The notes below the pieces were generated by a model, which had not been told where the DNA came from, did no database searches, and saw nothing but the letters and a program-made list of their open reading frames with translations. The position numbers and the translations under genes were made by a program. 64,000 nucleotides of DNA, taken from assembly GCF_002934365.1 (NCBI RefSeq), contig NZ_PTIY01000003.1, positions 248,001 through 312,000 on the forward strand. The letters run 5' to 3'. Each line of letters begins with the position of its first letter. Positions within the stretch are counted from its first letter, which is position 1. Of the stretch, positions 27,287-35,481 are shown piece by piece. The stretch comes from Methylobacter tundripaludum. Lineage in GTDB: Bacteria > Pseudomonadota > Gammaproteobacteria > Methylococcales > Methylomonadaceae.

Positions 27287-27781
27287 CTAAATATGACGCA
27301 AGGAACCATCGTTCATATTAATACTGAAGGCGCGACCGAAACCAATAATGTATCGCCCATTTTCCGGTCGCAATGCAAACAAATGAAAATCCGGTAACGA
27401 GCCCAGCACACTAACAACCTCGCCAAACTTATCCTGCAAGGCCTGTATCCGGTCTGCGTAAATTACATCATCCCGGCTTATTTCCGAGACACTGCAACTT
27501 AACACCGCCCGTTCTCGGGCAAAAAGGTTAGGCGATTCGGATTCCGGGCGGATAAACAATATCGATGCCTGCGGGTTATTCAGCAGATTAACCGTGTGGC
27601 AAGCCATCTCGCTGACATAGATATAAAAGACTCCTTCATCGTCCCGCACAAAAGGCGCGTAACTGATGTCTGGAACGCCGTTTGCTGACGCCGTCGAGAG
27701 TAATAGCGTTTGCTGCGACGCCATCAGCTCCTGATAACGTTGGGTAATGTCTTCAAGCTCTTGTTTGCTTATTTCGCTCAT
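27287..27781 (-). CDS. HugZ-like pyridoxamine-5'-phosphate-oxidase-fold protein
   Basis: The 164-residue protein is a split-barrel flavin/heme-binding type similar to HugZ: SKQELEDITQRYQELMAS at the N-terminus, TLLLSTASANGVPDISYAPF, FYIYVSEMACHTVNLLNNPQ and FHLFALRPENGRYIIGFGRAF near the end. HugZ is a haem-degrading enzyme in other bacteria; a haem role here is inference. The C-terminal haem-binding segment appears present but short. It is not clearly in an operon. Confidence 0.8.
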   Translation of the reverse strand: MSEISKQELEDITQRYQELMASQQTLLLSTASANGVPDISYAPFVRDDEGVFYIYVSEMACHTVNLLNNPQASILFIRPESESPNLFARERAVLSCSVSEISRDDVIYADRIQALQDKFGEVVSVLGSLPDFHLFALRPENGRYIIGFGRAFSINMNDGSLRHI

Positions 27782-27992
27782 TGGTAATCTCCGGCAAGCG
27801 CGGTACTAGCTCCCAAGCTGGAGAGAGTGTGAACCAGCGAATTGTATGGAATATGAACAACGACAGTTTTTCAAGCGAGGCGGAAATTAGCAATCATCGC
27901 ACACGCACAGCGTACCGAAGTTGCGGTGAATTGCCTATCGGCGAATCATCCCTACAGAGTTAATCAGTCTTACAGCGTTAGTTCCGAGAATA

Positions 27993-28292
27993 TCAAACCG
28001 TTTGCGTGTCGCTATCTTCAAAGCTGATATAAATTTTTTTACCGATAGCGGCGGCGGCTTTGGTCAGCGTTGCCAAGGTAACGGAATGGCAATTAGGATC
28101 GAGTAATCTATCCAATTGAGCGCGGCTGGTTTTCATGCGTTTAGCCATTTCACTTTTGCTGATATGCGTTTCAGCCATCGCCTGCGCAATCATGCAGGCA
28201 ATCACTTTTTTTATTGCCGCTGCTTCCACCTCTTCAAAAATACCTTGTTCCTGAAGAAAATCATTAAAGTCAGAGCCAATATGTTGGTTCAT
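27993..28292 (-). CDS. HTH antitoxin of a HigB/Gp49-type module
   Basis: The 99-residue protein has a XRE-like helix-turn-helix (ETHISKSEMAKRMKTSRAQL, then DRLLDPNCHSVTLATLTKAA) preceded by a helical N-terminus. It starts within the toxin stop (ATGA overlap), the typical toxin-first order of HigBA-type modules. It would neutralise the toxin and repress its own promoter. Confidence 0.85.
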   Translation of the reverse strand: MNQHIGSDFNDFLQEQGIFEEVEAAAIKKVIACMIAQAMAETHISKSEMAKRMKTSRAQLDRLLDPNCHSVTLATLTKAAAAIGKKIYISFEDSDTQTV

Positions 28293-28669
28293 TTCGTACC
28301 CCTCAATATTTTTAATCTACCCTTGGCAAGCTCTAGTTCCTGCTTCGGTGTTTTTTGGGTTTTCTTGATAAACCCATGCAGAAGCACCAGCGATTCACCC
28401 TCGACCACAAACAATACACGAGCAATTCGGTTTGCCAGTTTTGTGCGAACTTCCCAAATGTCGCCATCAATATGACCTACCAAGGGCAAACCCAACGGCC
28501 AACCATATTGAGCAGCTTTAATGTCTTCACCTATAGCTTTTCTTTCATCTTCCGGTAAAGACTTAAGCCAATCACGAACAGGCTCAGACCTGGAAGCTTC
28601 TTGCTGGAAAAACTTAACCGAAAGTTTTGGGCTGCTCTTGATTGCTTCAGCTAGTTGTTTGTGTATCAT
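28289..28669 (-). CDS. RelE/HigB-type toxin (Gp49 family)
   Basis: The 126-residue frame from ATG 28669 has the Gp49-family sequence: SEPVRDWLKSLPEDERKAIG, DIKAAQYGWPLGLPLVGHID, then WEVRTKLANRIARVLFVVE and LLHGFIKKTQKTPKQELELA. These are ribosome-dependent mRNA endonucleases. AGGAG is 10 nt before ATG 28669, so the 36-nt longer ORF from 28705 is less likely. An array of 30-bp repeats begins 42 bp upstream of this start. Confidence 0.87.
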   Translation of the reverse strand: MIHKQLAEAIKSSPKLSVKFFQQEASRSEPVRDWLKSLPEDERKAIGEDIKAAQYGWPLGLPLVGHIDGDIWEVRTKLANRIARVLFVVEGESLVLLHGFIKKTQKTPKQELELAKGRLKILRGTK

Positions 28670-28710
28670 TTCTGGTGCACTCCTATGGAATTGTACATGA
28701 AACATTCTGA

Positions 28711-28950
28711 ATAAGATAATCTTTCTGTAGTTAGTATTTAAGTAAACAATCTTTCTATAAATAGCATTTAAGTAAACAATCTTTCTGTAGTTAGTATTTA
28801 AGCAAACAATCTTTCTATAGATAGTATTTAAGTAAACAATCTTTCTATAGATAGAATTTAAGTAAACGATCTTTCTATAGATAGCACTTAAGTAAACAAT
28901 ATTTCTGTAGATAGTGCTTAAGCAAACAATCTTTCATAGTTAGTATATTA
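28711..28950. repeat. Eight 30-bp tandem repeats
   Basis: Eight units of exactly 30 bp run without spacers from 28711 to 28950. The consensus is AGTAAACAATCTTTCTATAG followed by ATAGTATTTA; units differ at 1-6 positions, with the first and last the most diverged. The array is AT-rich and ends in a 260-bp AT-rich stretch before 29215. It occupies the promoter region of the higB-like gene. Confidence 0.95.
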
Positions 28951-29214
28951 ATGAGTAATATTTATACAGGAAAAAAAGATACATTAGATTATTCTCTATA
29001 AGTAGAATGTATATTAGACAGTCATCACAAATAGACAATATATAGATGCATATATAGATAAAAATACATTGAAAACGCCTTTTTCAATAAATACAACAAA
29101 TTGATTTATATAATAAAATTAAATTTGTTATAAATTTTTATAATTAAGCTTGCTGCAACAGCACTGCCTCTACTATACTCGCCGGAAATATTATAAACAA
29201 CTGGATAAAAAATC
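28951..29214. other. AT-rich noncoding stretch
   Basis: It has no ORF above 16 codons and is very AT-rich, much more than the flanking genes. Apart from an imperfect inverted repeat of A/T runs near 29100-29145, nothing is recognisable. It should contain the promoter of the plus-strand genes starting at 29215. Confidence 0.4.
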
Positions 29215-29430
29215 GTGATTGATAAAAATATTACCGCAATAATTTCTTATTTAGCGAAAGATCCTCTTATCTTTGCTCTGGTTATTCCTGCGCTGCTAAT
29301 ATACGGAGGTATTCAGTTCGTAAACGCCGGTATATCGGCACAGGTATTTTTCGTCATTATTAGTATATTTGCGGTTATCCTTGCGAGGTGGATTATCAAT
29401 CTGATTATTACGAATGGAATTAACCGATGA
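29215..29430 (+). CDS. Small membrane protein
   Basis: I do not recognise the family. The 71-residue protein uses a GTG start and has two membrane segments (PLIFALVIPALLIYGGIQFV and VFFVIISIFAVILARWIINL). Its stop overlaps the start of the next gene by ATGA, so it is cotranslated with a Gp49-type toxin. A short two-helix protein next to a toxin could be a stray passenger or a membrane toxin; the sequence does not tell. Confidence 0.6.
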   Translation: MIDKNITAIISYLAKDPLIFALVIPALLIYGGIQFVNAGISAQVFFVIISIFAVILARWIINLIITNGINR

Positions 29431-29774
29431 AAAAGTCGAAGAAATTCGCCTTTGTAAACGATGCGGCCGAAAGAGAATATAAAGATCTACCCGATAAAAT
29501 TCAGGATGAGTTTGGTAAAGATTTAAGACGGATTCAATTTGACGAAGAGCCAAAATTACCAATCACCCATTTGGATAGTATTGGAGCTGGCGTTATTGAA
29601 TTGAGAAAAAACGGTAGCCCGGCTTTTCGTTGTATCTATGTGGCAAAGTATCAGGATGCGGTTGTTGTGCTACATGCTTTTGCCAAAACCACGAACGGCG
29701 TTGATCGGCAAGCCATGAACGTGGCCGAGCAACGATTAAAAGAGTTGCTGGCAGAGCTAAAGAAAATTCACTGA
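29427..29774 (+). CDS. Gp49/RelE-type toxin (second module)
   Basis: The 115-residue protein is of the phage-derived Gp49/HigB class: FVNDAAEREYKDLPDKIQDE at the start, then PITHLDSIGAGVIELRKNGS, FRCIYVAKYQDAVVVLHAF and AKTTNGVDRQAMNVAEQRLK near the C-terminus. Normally such a toxin lies directly upstream of a COG5606-type antitoxin in the same direction. Here the matching antitoxin gene is on the opposite strand and the two converge, overlapping by 7 bp. Confidence 0.85.
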   Translation: MKKSKKFAFVNDAAEREYKDLPDKIQDEFGKDLRRIQFDEEPKLPITHLDSIGAGVIELRKNGSPAFRCIYVAKYQDAVVVLHAFAKTTNGVDRQAMNVAEQRLKELLAELKKIH

Positions 29775-30082
29775 GTCGTTTTAGCTTTTATAACCATAGT
29801 GGCTTGTTGCAATGATGGCATAGACCAGCTTACCTGAAAGCCGAGCTTATCGAGCATATCGAATAAAGCATCGATGGTGAATTTTTCAATTTTGGCGTTT
29901 ACCAAATCGGATATGCGCGATTGCTTGACGCCAAGCTGTTCAGCCGCCTGCGCCTGCGTCCATTGTTTGCTCTCGATTAAACGGCTGAGCATGATAGATA
30001 AATCCATTTTCATGACCATTTTGCTTGCCGTTTCCGCATCGTGATTAACGTGAAACGGGCTGTCATAAAATTTTAATGCCAT
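29768..30082 (-). CDS. XRE-family antitoxin converging on the toxin
   Basis: The 104-residue protein has the COG5606-like N-terminus SPFHVNHDAETASKMVMKMD and a HTH in WTQAQAAEQLGVKQSRISDL followed by VNAKIEKFTIDALFDMLDKL. ATG 30082 is preferred over a TTG at 30088. The gene converges on the toxin at 29427-29774 with a 7-bp 3' overlap. Its promoter is therefore separate from the toxin's. Confidence 0.85.
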   Translation of the reverse strand: MALKFYDSPFHVNHDAETASKMVMKMDLSIMLSRLIESKQWTQAQAAEQLGVKQSRISDLVNAKIEKFTIDALFDMLDKLGFQVSWSMPSLQQATMVIKAKTTQ

Positions 30083-30162
30083 GATCAATGTCCGGTAGTG
30101 GCTAAGAATCTGTGTTTTAATTATATATAATTTTAGATAATTGCGTTTAAGTGATTAGCTCT

Positions 30163-30215
30163 GTAGGCCGAAATAAGCCGGTTCGAGCGATAGCGAGAAC
30201 AGGCGTTTCCGGCAA
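30163..30215 (+). repeat. REP-like element (third copy)
   Basis: TGTAGGCCGAAATAAGCCGG followed by TTCGAGCGATAGCGAGAACA and GGCGTTTCCGGCA. It closely matches 14578-14632 and the left half of 14828-14948. It lies upstream of the antitoxin gene, between it and the fragment region. Confidence 0.7.
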
Positions 30216-30293
30216 ACACCACCCAAACTGAGCAATCTCCTGTGGTGATACTTGCCGTCTGTTTCGGTATCGCCATCCATGGCTTCTCGGTAA

Positions 30294-30345
30294 TTGCTCC
30301 GTGCATTGCTCTACCTCCTGCATCCTTGCAGTCGTGGATCCCGGC
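30294..30345 (+). repeat. Inverted repeat flanking the efflux-lipoprotein fragment, left copy
   Basis: The segment TTGCTCTACCTCCTGCATCC and about 25 flanking bases match the reverse complement of 30719-30768 at roughly 85% identity. The two copies flank the NodT-like fragment. A second hairpin, CCCGGCA/TGCCGGG, lies at about 30342-30358. The rest of 30216-30418 shows no gene. Confidence 0.55.
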
Positions 30346-30418
30346 AATCCCTGCCGGGATGACGTGCTTTAAAATACTTGTGCATAACGATGAGGGCAAC
30401 GCGTGGGAACGAGACAAA

Positions 30419-30718
30419 TCAATCCACCGGAAATATCAAATAATCCGTCCACTTAACTTCGCCGCCCGCTTGGTCGGGGCTGGGCAGCATTGCCACATTC
30501 CAGCCGCCCAAGGCTTTGACCAGCTGCACCGAGGCTGACATCCGGTTGCTGTGCAGCTGCACGGCGGTCTGCCGATTGGACAAGGCCGTCGTCTGCGCTG
30601 TCATCACATTCAGGTAACTGACGGCTCCCGCCTTATACTGATTAATCATCAGCGCCAGCGCCTGATTGGCTGCGGCGACCGCTTTATCCTGCACCTGCGT
30701 CTCTTCGTCCAGCGCGTA
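30419..30718 (-). pseudogene. NodT-type efflux outer-membrane lipoprotein, 3' fragment
   Basis: The minus-strand frame reads LDEETQVQDKAVAAANQALA, LMINQYKAGAVSYLNVMTAQ, TTALSNRQTAVQLHSNRMSA and SVQLVKALGGWN. This is the C-terminal helical-barrel segment of TolC/NodT outer-membrane factors of RND efflux systems. Only about 95 of the usual 450-500 residues remain, and the frame is joined at its 5' end to an inverted repeat and a transposase fragment. The intact efflux genes are not in this window. Confidence 0.8.
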
Positions 30719-30768
30719 GGATGGGTACGACTGGATGGATGCAGGAGGTAGAGCAACGCAGGAGCAGT
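30719..30768 (-). repeat. Inverted repeat flanking the efflux-lipoprotein fragment, right copy
   Basis: On the minus strand it contains TTGCTCTACCTCCTGCATCC, the same core as at 30294-30345 in opposite orientation. It forms the junction between the NodT fragment and the RayT fragment. Confidence 0.55.
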
Positions 30769-30799
30769 TGCCGAGAGCGGTAGCGAAACCCATCAACTT

Positions 30800-30901
30800 C
30801 AAATCAGATCCGAACTCACAATTGCCAATCCCTGCCCAATCCACGGGCAATATACCCAAACGAACATACTGGCAAAAAGATGAATACGGCCAATCGGACA
30901 C
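30800..30901 (-). pseudogene. REP-associated tyrosine transposase (RayT), C-terminal fragment
   Basis: The minus strand reads SDWPYSSFCQYVRLGILPVD followed by WAG, the conserved C-terminal end of RayT (Y1 HUH) REP transposases. The HUH and catalytic Tyr parts are missing. The fragment lies within a window containing several GTAG/GGAG-headed hairpins, the substrates of such enzymes; a working RayT is presumably elsewhere in the genome. Confidence 0.75.
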
Positions 30902-30933
30902 ATTCTAGCCAGTAGGAACTGCCGTATAAATAA

Positions 30934-31176
30934 TCAAGAAAAGAGCCGTTTCAACAATTCATCTCGCGTAAGCTTGAAGTGCGATTCGATACCGCTAAAA
31001 ATCGAAGCCAATGTACCGATTTTTAAAGGATTATGAACCGGAATAGTTAGGTGATGCTCGCCGTTCTCAAAAGTTGTCAGGCGAATGTGGCTTCCGGTCT
31101 GGCGGGTGATTTGGTATCCGAGTCCGGCAAGCGCTTTTGCAAGCTGGATTCCATTAATGTCGCGGGGGAGTTTCAA
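30934..31176 (-). CDS. hicA: HicA-like toxin
   Basis: HicA toxins cleave mRNA. The 80-residue protein has the short double-stranded-RNA-binding-like fold: NGIQLAKALAGLGYQITRQT, GSHIRLTTFENGEHHLTIPV with the catalytic SH-like His, then HNPLKIGTLASIF. The start overlaps the end of the upstream antitoxin gene by 4 bp (ATGA). A decayed paralogue lies at 14691-14824. Confidence 0.88.
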   Translation of the reverse strand: MKLPRDINGIQLAKALAGLGYQITRQTGSHIRLTTFENGEHHLTIPVHNPLKIGTLASIFSGIESHFKLTRDELLKRLFS

Positions 31177-31379
31177 ACTGCGATGACTTCTTCGCGAACG
31201 AAATGCAGGCGGATCATCTTGGGTTTTTTGTCTTCATCAAAATGGCAGCGAACCGCATCTTGGACATTGGCATGGAGTTCTTCAAGATTGTCCGCGTCTG
31301 TATAAATCGATTCGCCGAGCGCCTTGGCCGTATAACCGCCTTCCGGGGCATCTTCTACAATAAAGAAAATTTCGTTCAT
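31173..31379 (-). CDS. hicB: HicB-like antitoxin
   Basis: The 68-residue protein (ATG 31379, with AAAGGAG 6 nt upstream) has the HicB/DUF1902-like partial RNase-H fold: NEIFFIVEDAPEGGYTAKAL followed by GESIYTDADNLEELHANVQD and KKPKMIRLHFVREEVIAV. A DNA-binding C-terminal domain is absent, so this is the short form of antitoxin. It precedes hicA and overlaps its start. An upstream in-frame extension to 31427 has no Shine-Dalgarno. Confidence 0.82.
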   Translation of the reverse strand: MNEIFFIVEDAPEGGYTAKALGESIYTDADNLEELHANVQDAVRCHFDEDKKPKMIRLHFVREEVIAV

Positions 31380-31752
31380 ATCTGCTCCTTTGTCTGCTAC
31401 GGATACTAACAAAGTATCGGTAATCATGCAAAAACCAACAAAAATCGCAATTTCATTCAGGACATTTGGAGCCGCGACTTCAGTCGCGGCGATGACCGTT
31501 ATCTTCTCCGCCTATGTATGAATTAACCTAGAAAAATCAGTTGAGCATTCCAAACCCCGTTCGCCCTGAGCCCAGTCGAAGGGTGAGCGGGGTTTGGAAT
31601 GCTCACCAAATGGGTGGAGCGTGAAATCCGCTCATGCTTCGACAAGGCTCTCCTGAGTGTAGCCGAAGGGCTCAGCACGAACGGATTTCACTTGTTCCAA
31701 CTGATTTTGTTAGGATTAACTCAATCCATCACACCACTTGCGAGTGTGCATT
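31380..31752. other. Noncoding gap with three stem-loops between hicB and sbcC
   Basis: The stems are GCCGCGACT/AGTCGCGGC (31471-31490, preceded by GGA, so a GGAG-headed element), a 17-bp perfect stem GAGCATTCCAAACCCCG (31543-31559) with 31588-31604, and GTGAAATCCG/CGGATTTCAC (31621-31691). The loops of the last two carry the widespread CCTGAGCCCAGTCGAAGG/CTTCGACAAGGCTC motif in opposite senses. No gene is visible. Confidence 0.6.
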
Positions 31753-34700
31753 TCAATACCCCCCAACAATAAAAACACTACTCCGCCCCCCGCCCTGCTT
31801 TTCAACCACCACCTTCGCCCCAATCCGCTCCACCAAAATCGGCACATGCGAGATAACACCGACTTTCCTGCCCAAGGCTTGCAGGGTGTCCAGGCTGGCA
31901 ATAGCGATGTCCAGCGTTTCCGGGTCCAGGCTGCCGAAACCTTCGTCGATAAACAGCGATTCGACCTGGGTTTTATTCGATGACAGCGACGCCAAGCCCA
32001 AGGCAAGCGCCAGCGACACCAGAAAGCTTTCGCCGCCGGACAGGCTGTGTACGCTGCGCACGTCGTCGGCCATGTCGCGGTCGATGATTTGCAGCTCCAG
32101 GTCGCTGCCCGGTACGCGTTGCAGGGCGTAGCGTTTGGCGAAGTCTTCAAGATGCTGGTTGCTGTGCGCCAGCAACGCTTCCAGGGTCAGGCTTTGGGCA
32201 AAGGTACGGAACTTGGCGCCGTTTTTCGAGCCGATTAAGTCATTCAGGCTCTCCCATTGCTCCCAGCGGTTTTGTTGGCTGTCCAGTTCCGCTTTTAAAA
32301 CATGCCCGGTTTCGATTTTTTTATCGTCTTCCCGCAGCAATATGACTTGCTCTTCTTTTTGGCTATGCGCGATCTGTCTTTGCTGTTGCAATTCGGCCAA
32401 GAGTTTATTGGCGTCTTCTTCAACTATTTCGACAGCGTGGCTTTTGTGCTTAACGCAATCGTCGATTTTAACTTTTAATAAGGCCGCAGACTCTTGCAAA
32501 GCGCGCTCCAGCACTGCCATTTGGTTTTTCCGTTCAGATAGCCAGTGCTCGTCTTTTTCCAGTAGTCGGCTTAGTTGGTCAAGATCGATGGCCTGCTTTT
32601 CCAGCGACAGGTTCAACTCAGTTAGAGCTTTTTCCAGGTTGCTGTAGCGCCTGCCGGTCTCGGCTTGCCAATGCTGCTGATTTTGCTTATGGGCTGCCAA
32701 CTCCGTTTCCGCTTGGTTAACTGTATTAACGGCCAGCAGGTGGCCAGCTCTTGCGGTCTGTACGTTTTGGTTAATAGTTTGCTGATAAATGTCGGCAGTC
32801 GCATTGGGCAATACCGCCTCGCGCTCGACCGATAATTTTTGCTGTTCATCCGTCCGGGCCTTTAACTCGGCCTGTTTAATTCCGTGTTGGTGCAGGCATT
32901 GTTTTAGCGATTGCCCGGCAAGCTTTTCATCATTGTTGATTTTTTCCAGGGATTTTTCGGCGGCGTCAATCTGACCTTCGGTGCGCTGGAATTGTTGCGC
33001 TATTGCCGCGCAATCCTGCCTGAACTCTACTGTAGAAGCCTGCAAGCGAAATTGCCAATTTTCCAAATGTTGGAAGGGTATCGCCAGTAACTCGACAATC
33101 GCTTTCAGTTGCTTTTCCAACTCCAGAATTCCGGCTGAGACATGTTCCAGCTCGGCTTTATTTTTGGCGTACTGCTTATCCAGCACGACGTGTTGGTCAG
33201 CTAAGCTATCTTTGTTCAGCTTGGCCGCATCGAATAAATCCTGTGCCGCTTTAAGCTGCTTTTGTAATTCCAGAGCCGATTTTTCCTGCTGCTTGATTAA
33301 CGCCAATGCGGAATTGATCTGTTCGCCGTGGTTTTTAAGTACAGGCAAAAGCTGAACATCGGTGACAGCAAAATCGACCTTATCGTCCATAGTCAAAGCG
33401 GCCCAATCGTTGCCGCATTGAATCAATGTTGTCTGCGCCTCCGCCAGCTTGTCTGCCAGCGCTGTTTGTTGCTCCTTGCCTTGGCTGGCGCTTTTGGTCA
33501 GTTCGGCGACAGTTTTAATCAGCGTTTCATTTTGATTTTCCAGTTCGGCGACTCGTGCTGCCTGCGCTGCGGCATGTTCATTGCCGATGCCGGCATGTTC
33601 TTTCCACGGATGTTCAAGCGCTCCGCAAACCGGGCACGGCTGACCATCTTGTAACAAAGCACGGAATTGCTCGGCGTTTTTATGCGTTGCCGCTTGTATC
33701 AGTTCCAAGGCTTTTTTGGCTTCAGTTAGAGCGACACCATTAGCCATCTGTTGCTGACTTAAGATTTGCAGTTGCCGCGTATTATCATTAATCGCTTGCT
33801 CGGTAGCGGCCAACTTATCCGTGTCCTGTTTGATACCCTGTTGCAAAGCCTGTGCATTATTTGCCAGACTCAATGCCAGGTTGGCCTGCTCGCGCTTGAT
33901 TTCAAGCTCGTCTTTAGACCGATGCAGGTCTTCAAGAGATTTTTGGCTGTCCTGTGTTTTCAGTTGCGCCAGTGCCTGTTGATGCAGTTCCAGTTTTTTG
34001 TGAGCGTCATCAATCGCCTGTTTTAATTCCGCCAAACTAAGCTCATCCTTGGTAACCGCCAGCCGCAGCTGTTCAGAATTATGTTCGGCATCTGCTTTTC
34101 GAGTATTCACTGTCTGGTAGCGTTCCAGCTCGGCATCCCATCGGCTCCATTCTGTTGCAATGGGTTTGATCGCCTGATTTTGTTCCAGCCAGATAGCAAG
34201 CTGTTGCAGTGCGGTAGCTTGTTCGGCTTGTTGAATTAATAAGGATTGATGGTCTTTTTCGGCGCTGTCCAACGCTTTAAGCAATTGGCTTTCTTCAGCA
34301 GCCAAAGCACCGACAGCCTGCCGGATCACATCGATGCGGGTATCCAAAGCCCGCGCTTTAATTAATAGTGGTTGCGCCTGCTGTTGCCGCTGTTCGGCTT
34401 CAGCTAATGCTTCTGCCTGTGCGGCTAACTGTTCCTTTGCGCTTTGCAGTTTTATTTCAGCGGTTATTTGCTGATTGCCGCTGTCTTTAAGTTTCTGTTC
34501 GGCATCGCGGTGTTCGATGTTTGCGGTTTGGTAATGGCTTAACAGCGGTCTTAACGGCTGCGCGGCTTCGACTTGCCGTATCAGCTGACGATCGGCTTCG
34601 GCCGCATCCCACGCCTGTTGACTACCGGCAAGATTGTCACGCGCATCCTGTTCGGCTTGTCGCAGTTTTTTCAGTTCGGCATGCCAACCGATGATTTTTT

Positions 34701-35481
34701 GGTTGGCTGCGATTTGCTGATCCAGCTCGTCCAACTGGCTGATGAATTGATCCCGTTGCTGTTCCAGTAGTTGACGGGCTTCTGCATCCAGCGGGATTTG
34801 ATCCTGCATCCTGTTTGCAATTTGGCTTAGCGCGTCTTTTTCCTGTCTGGCCCGCTCGAATGCGGCCATCGACAGCTCGGAATAAAGTTCGGTGCCGGTG
34901 ATACGCTCCAGCAAACTGGAACGCTCGTCTTTTTTGGCTTTTAAAAATGCGGCAAAGTCGCCCTGAGCCAGTAACACCGAGCGGCGGAACTGGTCGAAGT
35001 TAAGATCGATCAATTCGCTAATTATTTCCAGGGTGTTTTTCTTGCCCTGTCCGATGCGCTGGCCGTCGTCTATTTTACTTAATGTGACTTCTTGCGCTTG
35101 CAAGCGGCCATCCGCTTTGCCGCGGGCTTTGCTGACTTCCCAACGCGCCCGGTAGTGATGTTTGTCCTTGCCGATGAAATCCACTTCGGCATACGCGTTG
35201 CCGGTACCCCGGCGCAGTATCGAGCGCACGTCGTTACTGGTCACGCGCAGATTTTCATCTTCATCTTTATGGCCTACCGCAAAACCGTGGCCGTCCGGCA
35301 GGCGCGGGATTTTGTCGTATAACGCCAGACATAAGGCATCCAGGATCGTGCTTTTCCCTGCGCCGGTTTGGCCGGTAATCGCAAATAACCCGGCCTGTTC
35401 CAGCGGCCCTGCATTCAGCAAAATCTCAAACGGTTCGGCTAGGCTTGCCAGGTTTTTTCCGCGTATCGCTAAAATGCGCAT
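31753..35481 (-). CDS. sbcC: Exonuclease SbcC subunit
   Basis: SbcC is the SMC-like ATPase of the SbcCD (Rad50/Mre11-like) complex that opens DNA hairpins and processes double-strand breaks. The 1242-residue protein has the Walker A loop FAITGQTGAGKSTILDALCL near the N-terminus, two long coiled-coil arms rich in Gln, a zinc hook CPVC (C616/C619) at the apex, and the C-terminal signature LSGGESFLVSLALALGLASL with Walker B LFIDEGFGSLD. The ATG overlaps the sbcD stop (TAATG), so the subunits are cotranslated. It is longer than E. coli SbcC (1048 residues). Confidence 0.95.
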   Translation of the reverse strand: MRILAIRGKNLASLAEPFEILLNAGPLEQAGLFAITGQTGAGKSTILDALCLALYDKIPRLPDGHGFAVGHKDEDENLRVTSNDVRSILRRGTGNAYAEVDFIGKDKHHYRARWEVSKARGKADGRLQAQEVTLSKIDDGQRIGQGKKNTLEIISELIDLNFDQFRRSVLLAQGDFAAFLKAKKDERSSLLERITGTELYSELSMAAFERARQEKDALSQIANRMQDQIPLDAEARQLLEQQRDQFISQLDELDQQIAANQKIIGWHAELKKLRQAEQDARDNLAGSQQAWDAAEADRQLIRQVEAAQPLRPLLSHYQTANIEHRDAEQKLKDSGNQQITAEIKLQSAKEQLAAQAEALAEAEQRQQQAQPLLIKARALDTRIDVIRQAVGALAAEESQLLKALDSAEKDHQSLLIQQAEQATALQQLAIWLEQNQAIKPIATEWSRWDAELERYQTVNTRKADAEHNSEQLRLAVTKDELSLAELKQAIDDAHKKLELHQQALAQLKTQDSQKSLEDLHRSKDELEIKREQANLALSLANNAQALQQGIKQDTDKLAATEQAINDNTRQLQILSQQQMANGVALTEAKKALELIQAATHKNAEQFRALLQDGQPCPVCGALEHPWKEHAGIGNEHAAAQAARVAELENQNETLIKTVAELTKSASQGKEQQTALADKLAEAQTTLIQCGNDWAALTMDDKVDFAVTDVQLLPVLKNHGEQINSALALIKQQEKSALELQKQLKAAQDLFDAAKLNKDSLADQHVVLDKQYAKNKAELEHVSAGILELEKQLKAIVELLAIPFQHLENWQFRLQASTVEFRQDCAAIAQQFQRTEGQIDAAEKSLEKINNDEKLAGQSLKQCLHQHGIKQAELKARTDEQQKLSVEREAVLPNATADIYQQTINQNVQTARAGHLLAVNTVNQAETELAAHKQNQQHWQAETGRRYSNLEKALTELNLSLEKQAIDLDQLSRLLEKDEHWLSERKNQMAVLERALQESAALLKVKIDDCVKHKSHAVEIVEEDANKLLAELQQQRQIAHSQKEEQVILLREDDKKIETGHVLKAELDSQQNRWEQWESLNDLIGSKNGAKFRTFAQSLTLEALLAHSNQHLEDFAKRYALQRVPGSDLELQIIDRDMADDVRSVHSLSGGESFLVSLALALGLASLSSNKTQVESLFIDEGFGSLDPETLDIAIASLDTLQALGRKVGVISHVPILVERIGAKVVVEKQGGGRSSVFIVGGY

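Noticed and set aside
27781-27963. Plus-strand ORF of 60 codons between the HugZ-like gene and the TA module
   Set aside because: No ribosome-binding site, no domain, and it starts on the HugZ-like start codon of the opposite strand.
28711-28950. CRISPR array
   Set aside because: The 30-bp units are contiguous, with no unique spacers and no cas genes nearby.
30133-30417. Minus-strand ORF of 94 codons
   Set aside because: It is made of REP-like and other dispersed-repeat sequence and lacks any protein-family resemblance.
30419-30901. A 160-codon open frame as a real protein
   Set aside because: Its parts match a transposase C-terminus, a dispersed repeat and a NodT C-terminus, so it is a chance fusion of fragments.
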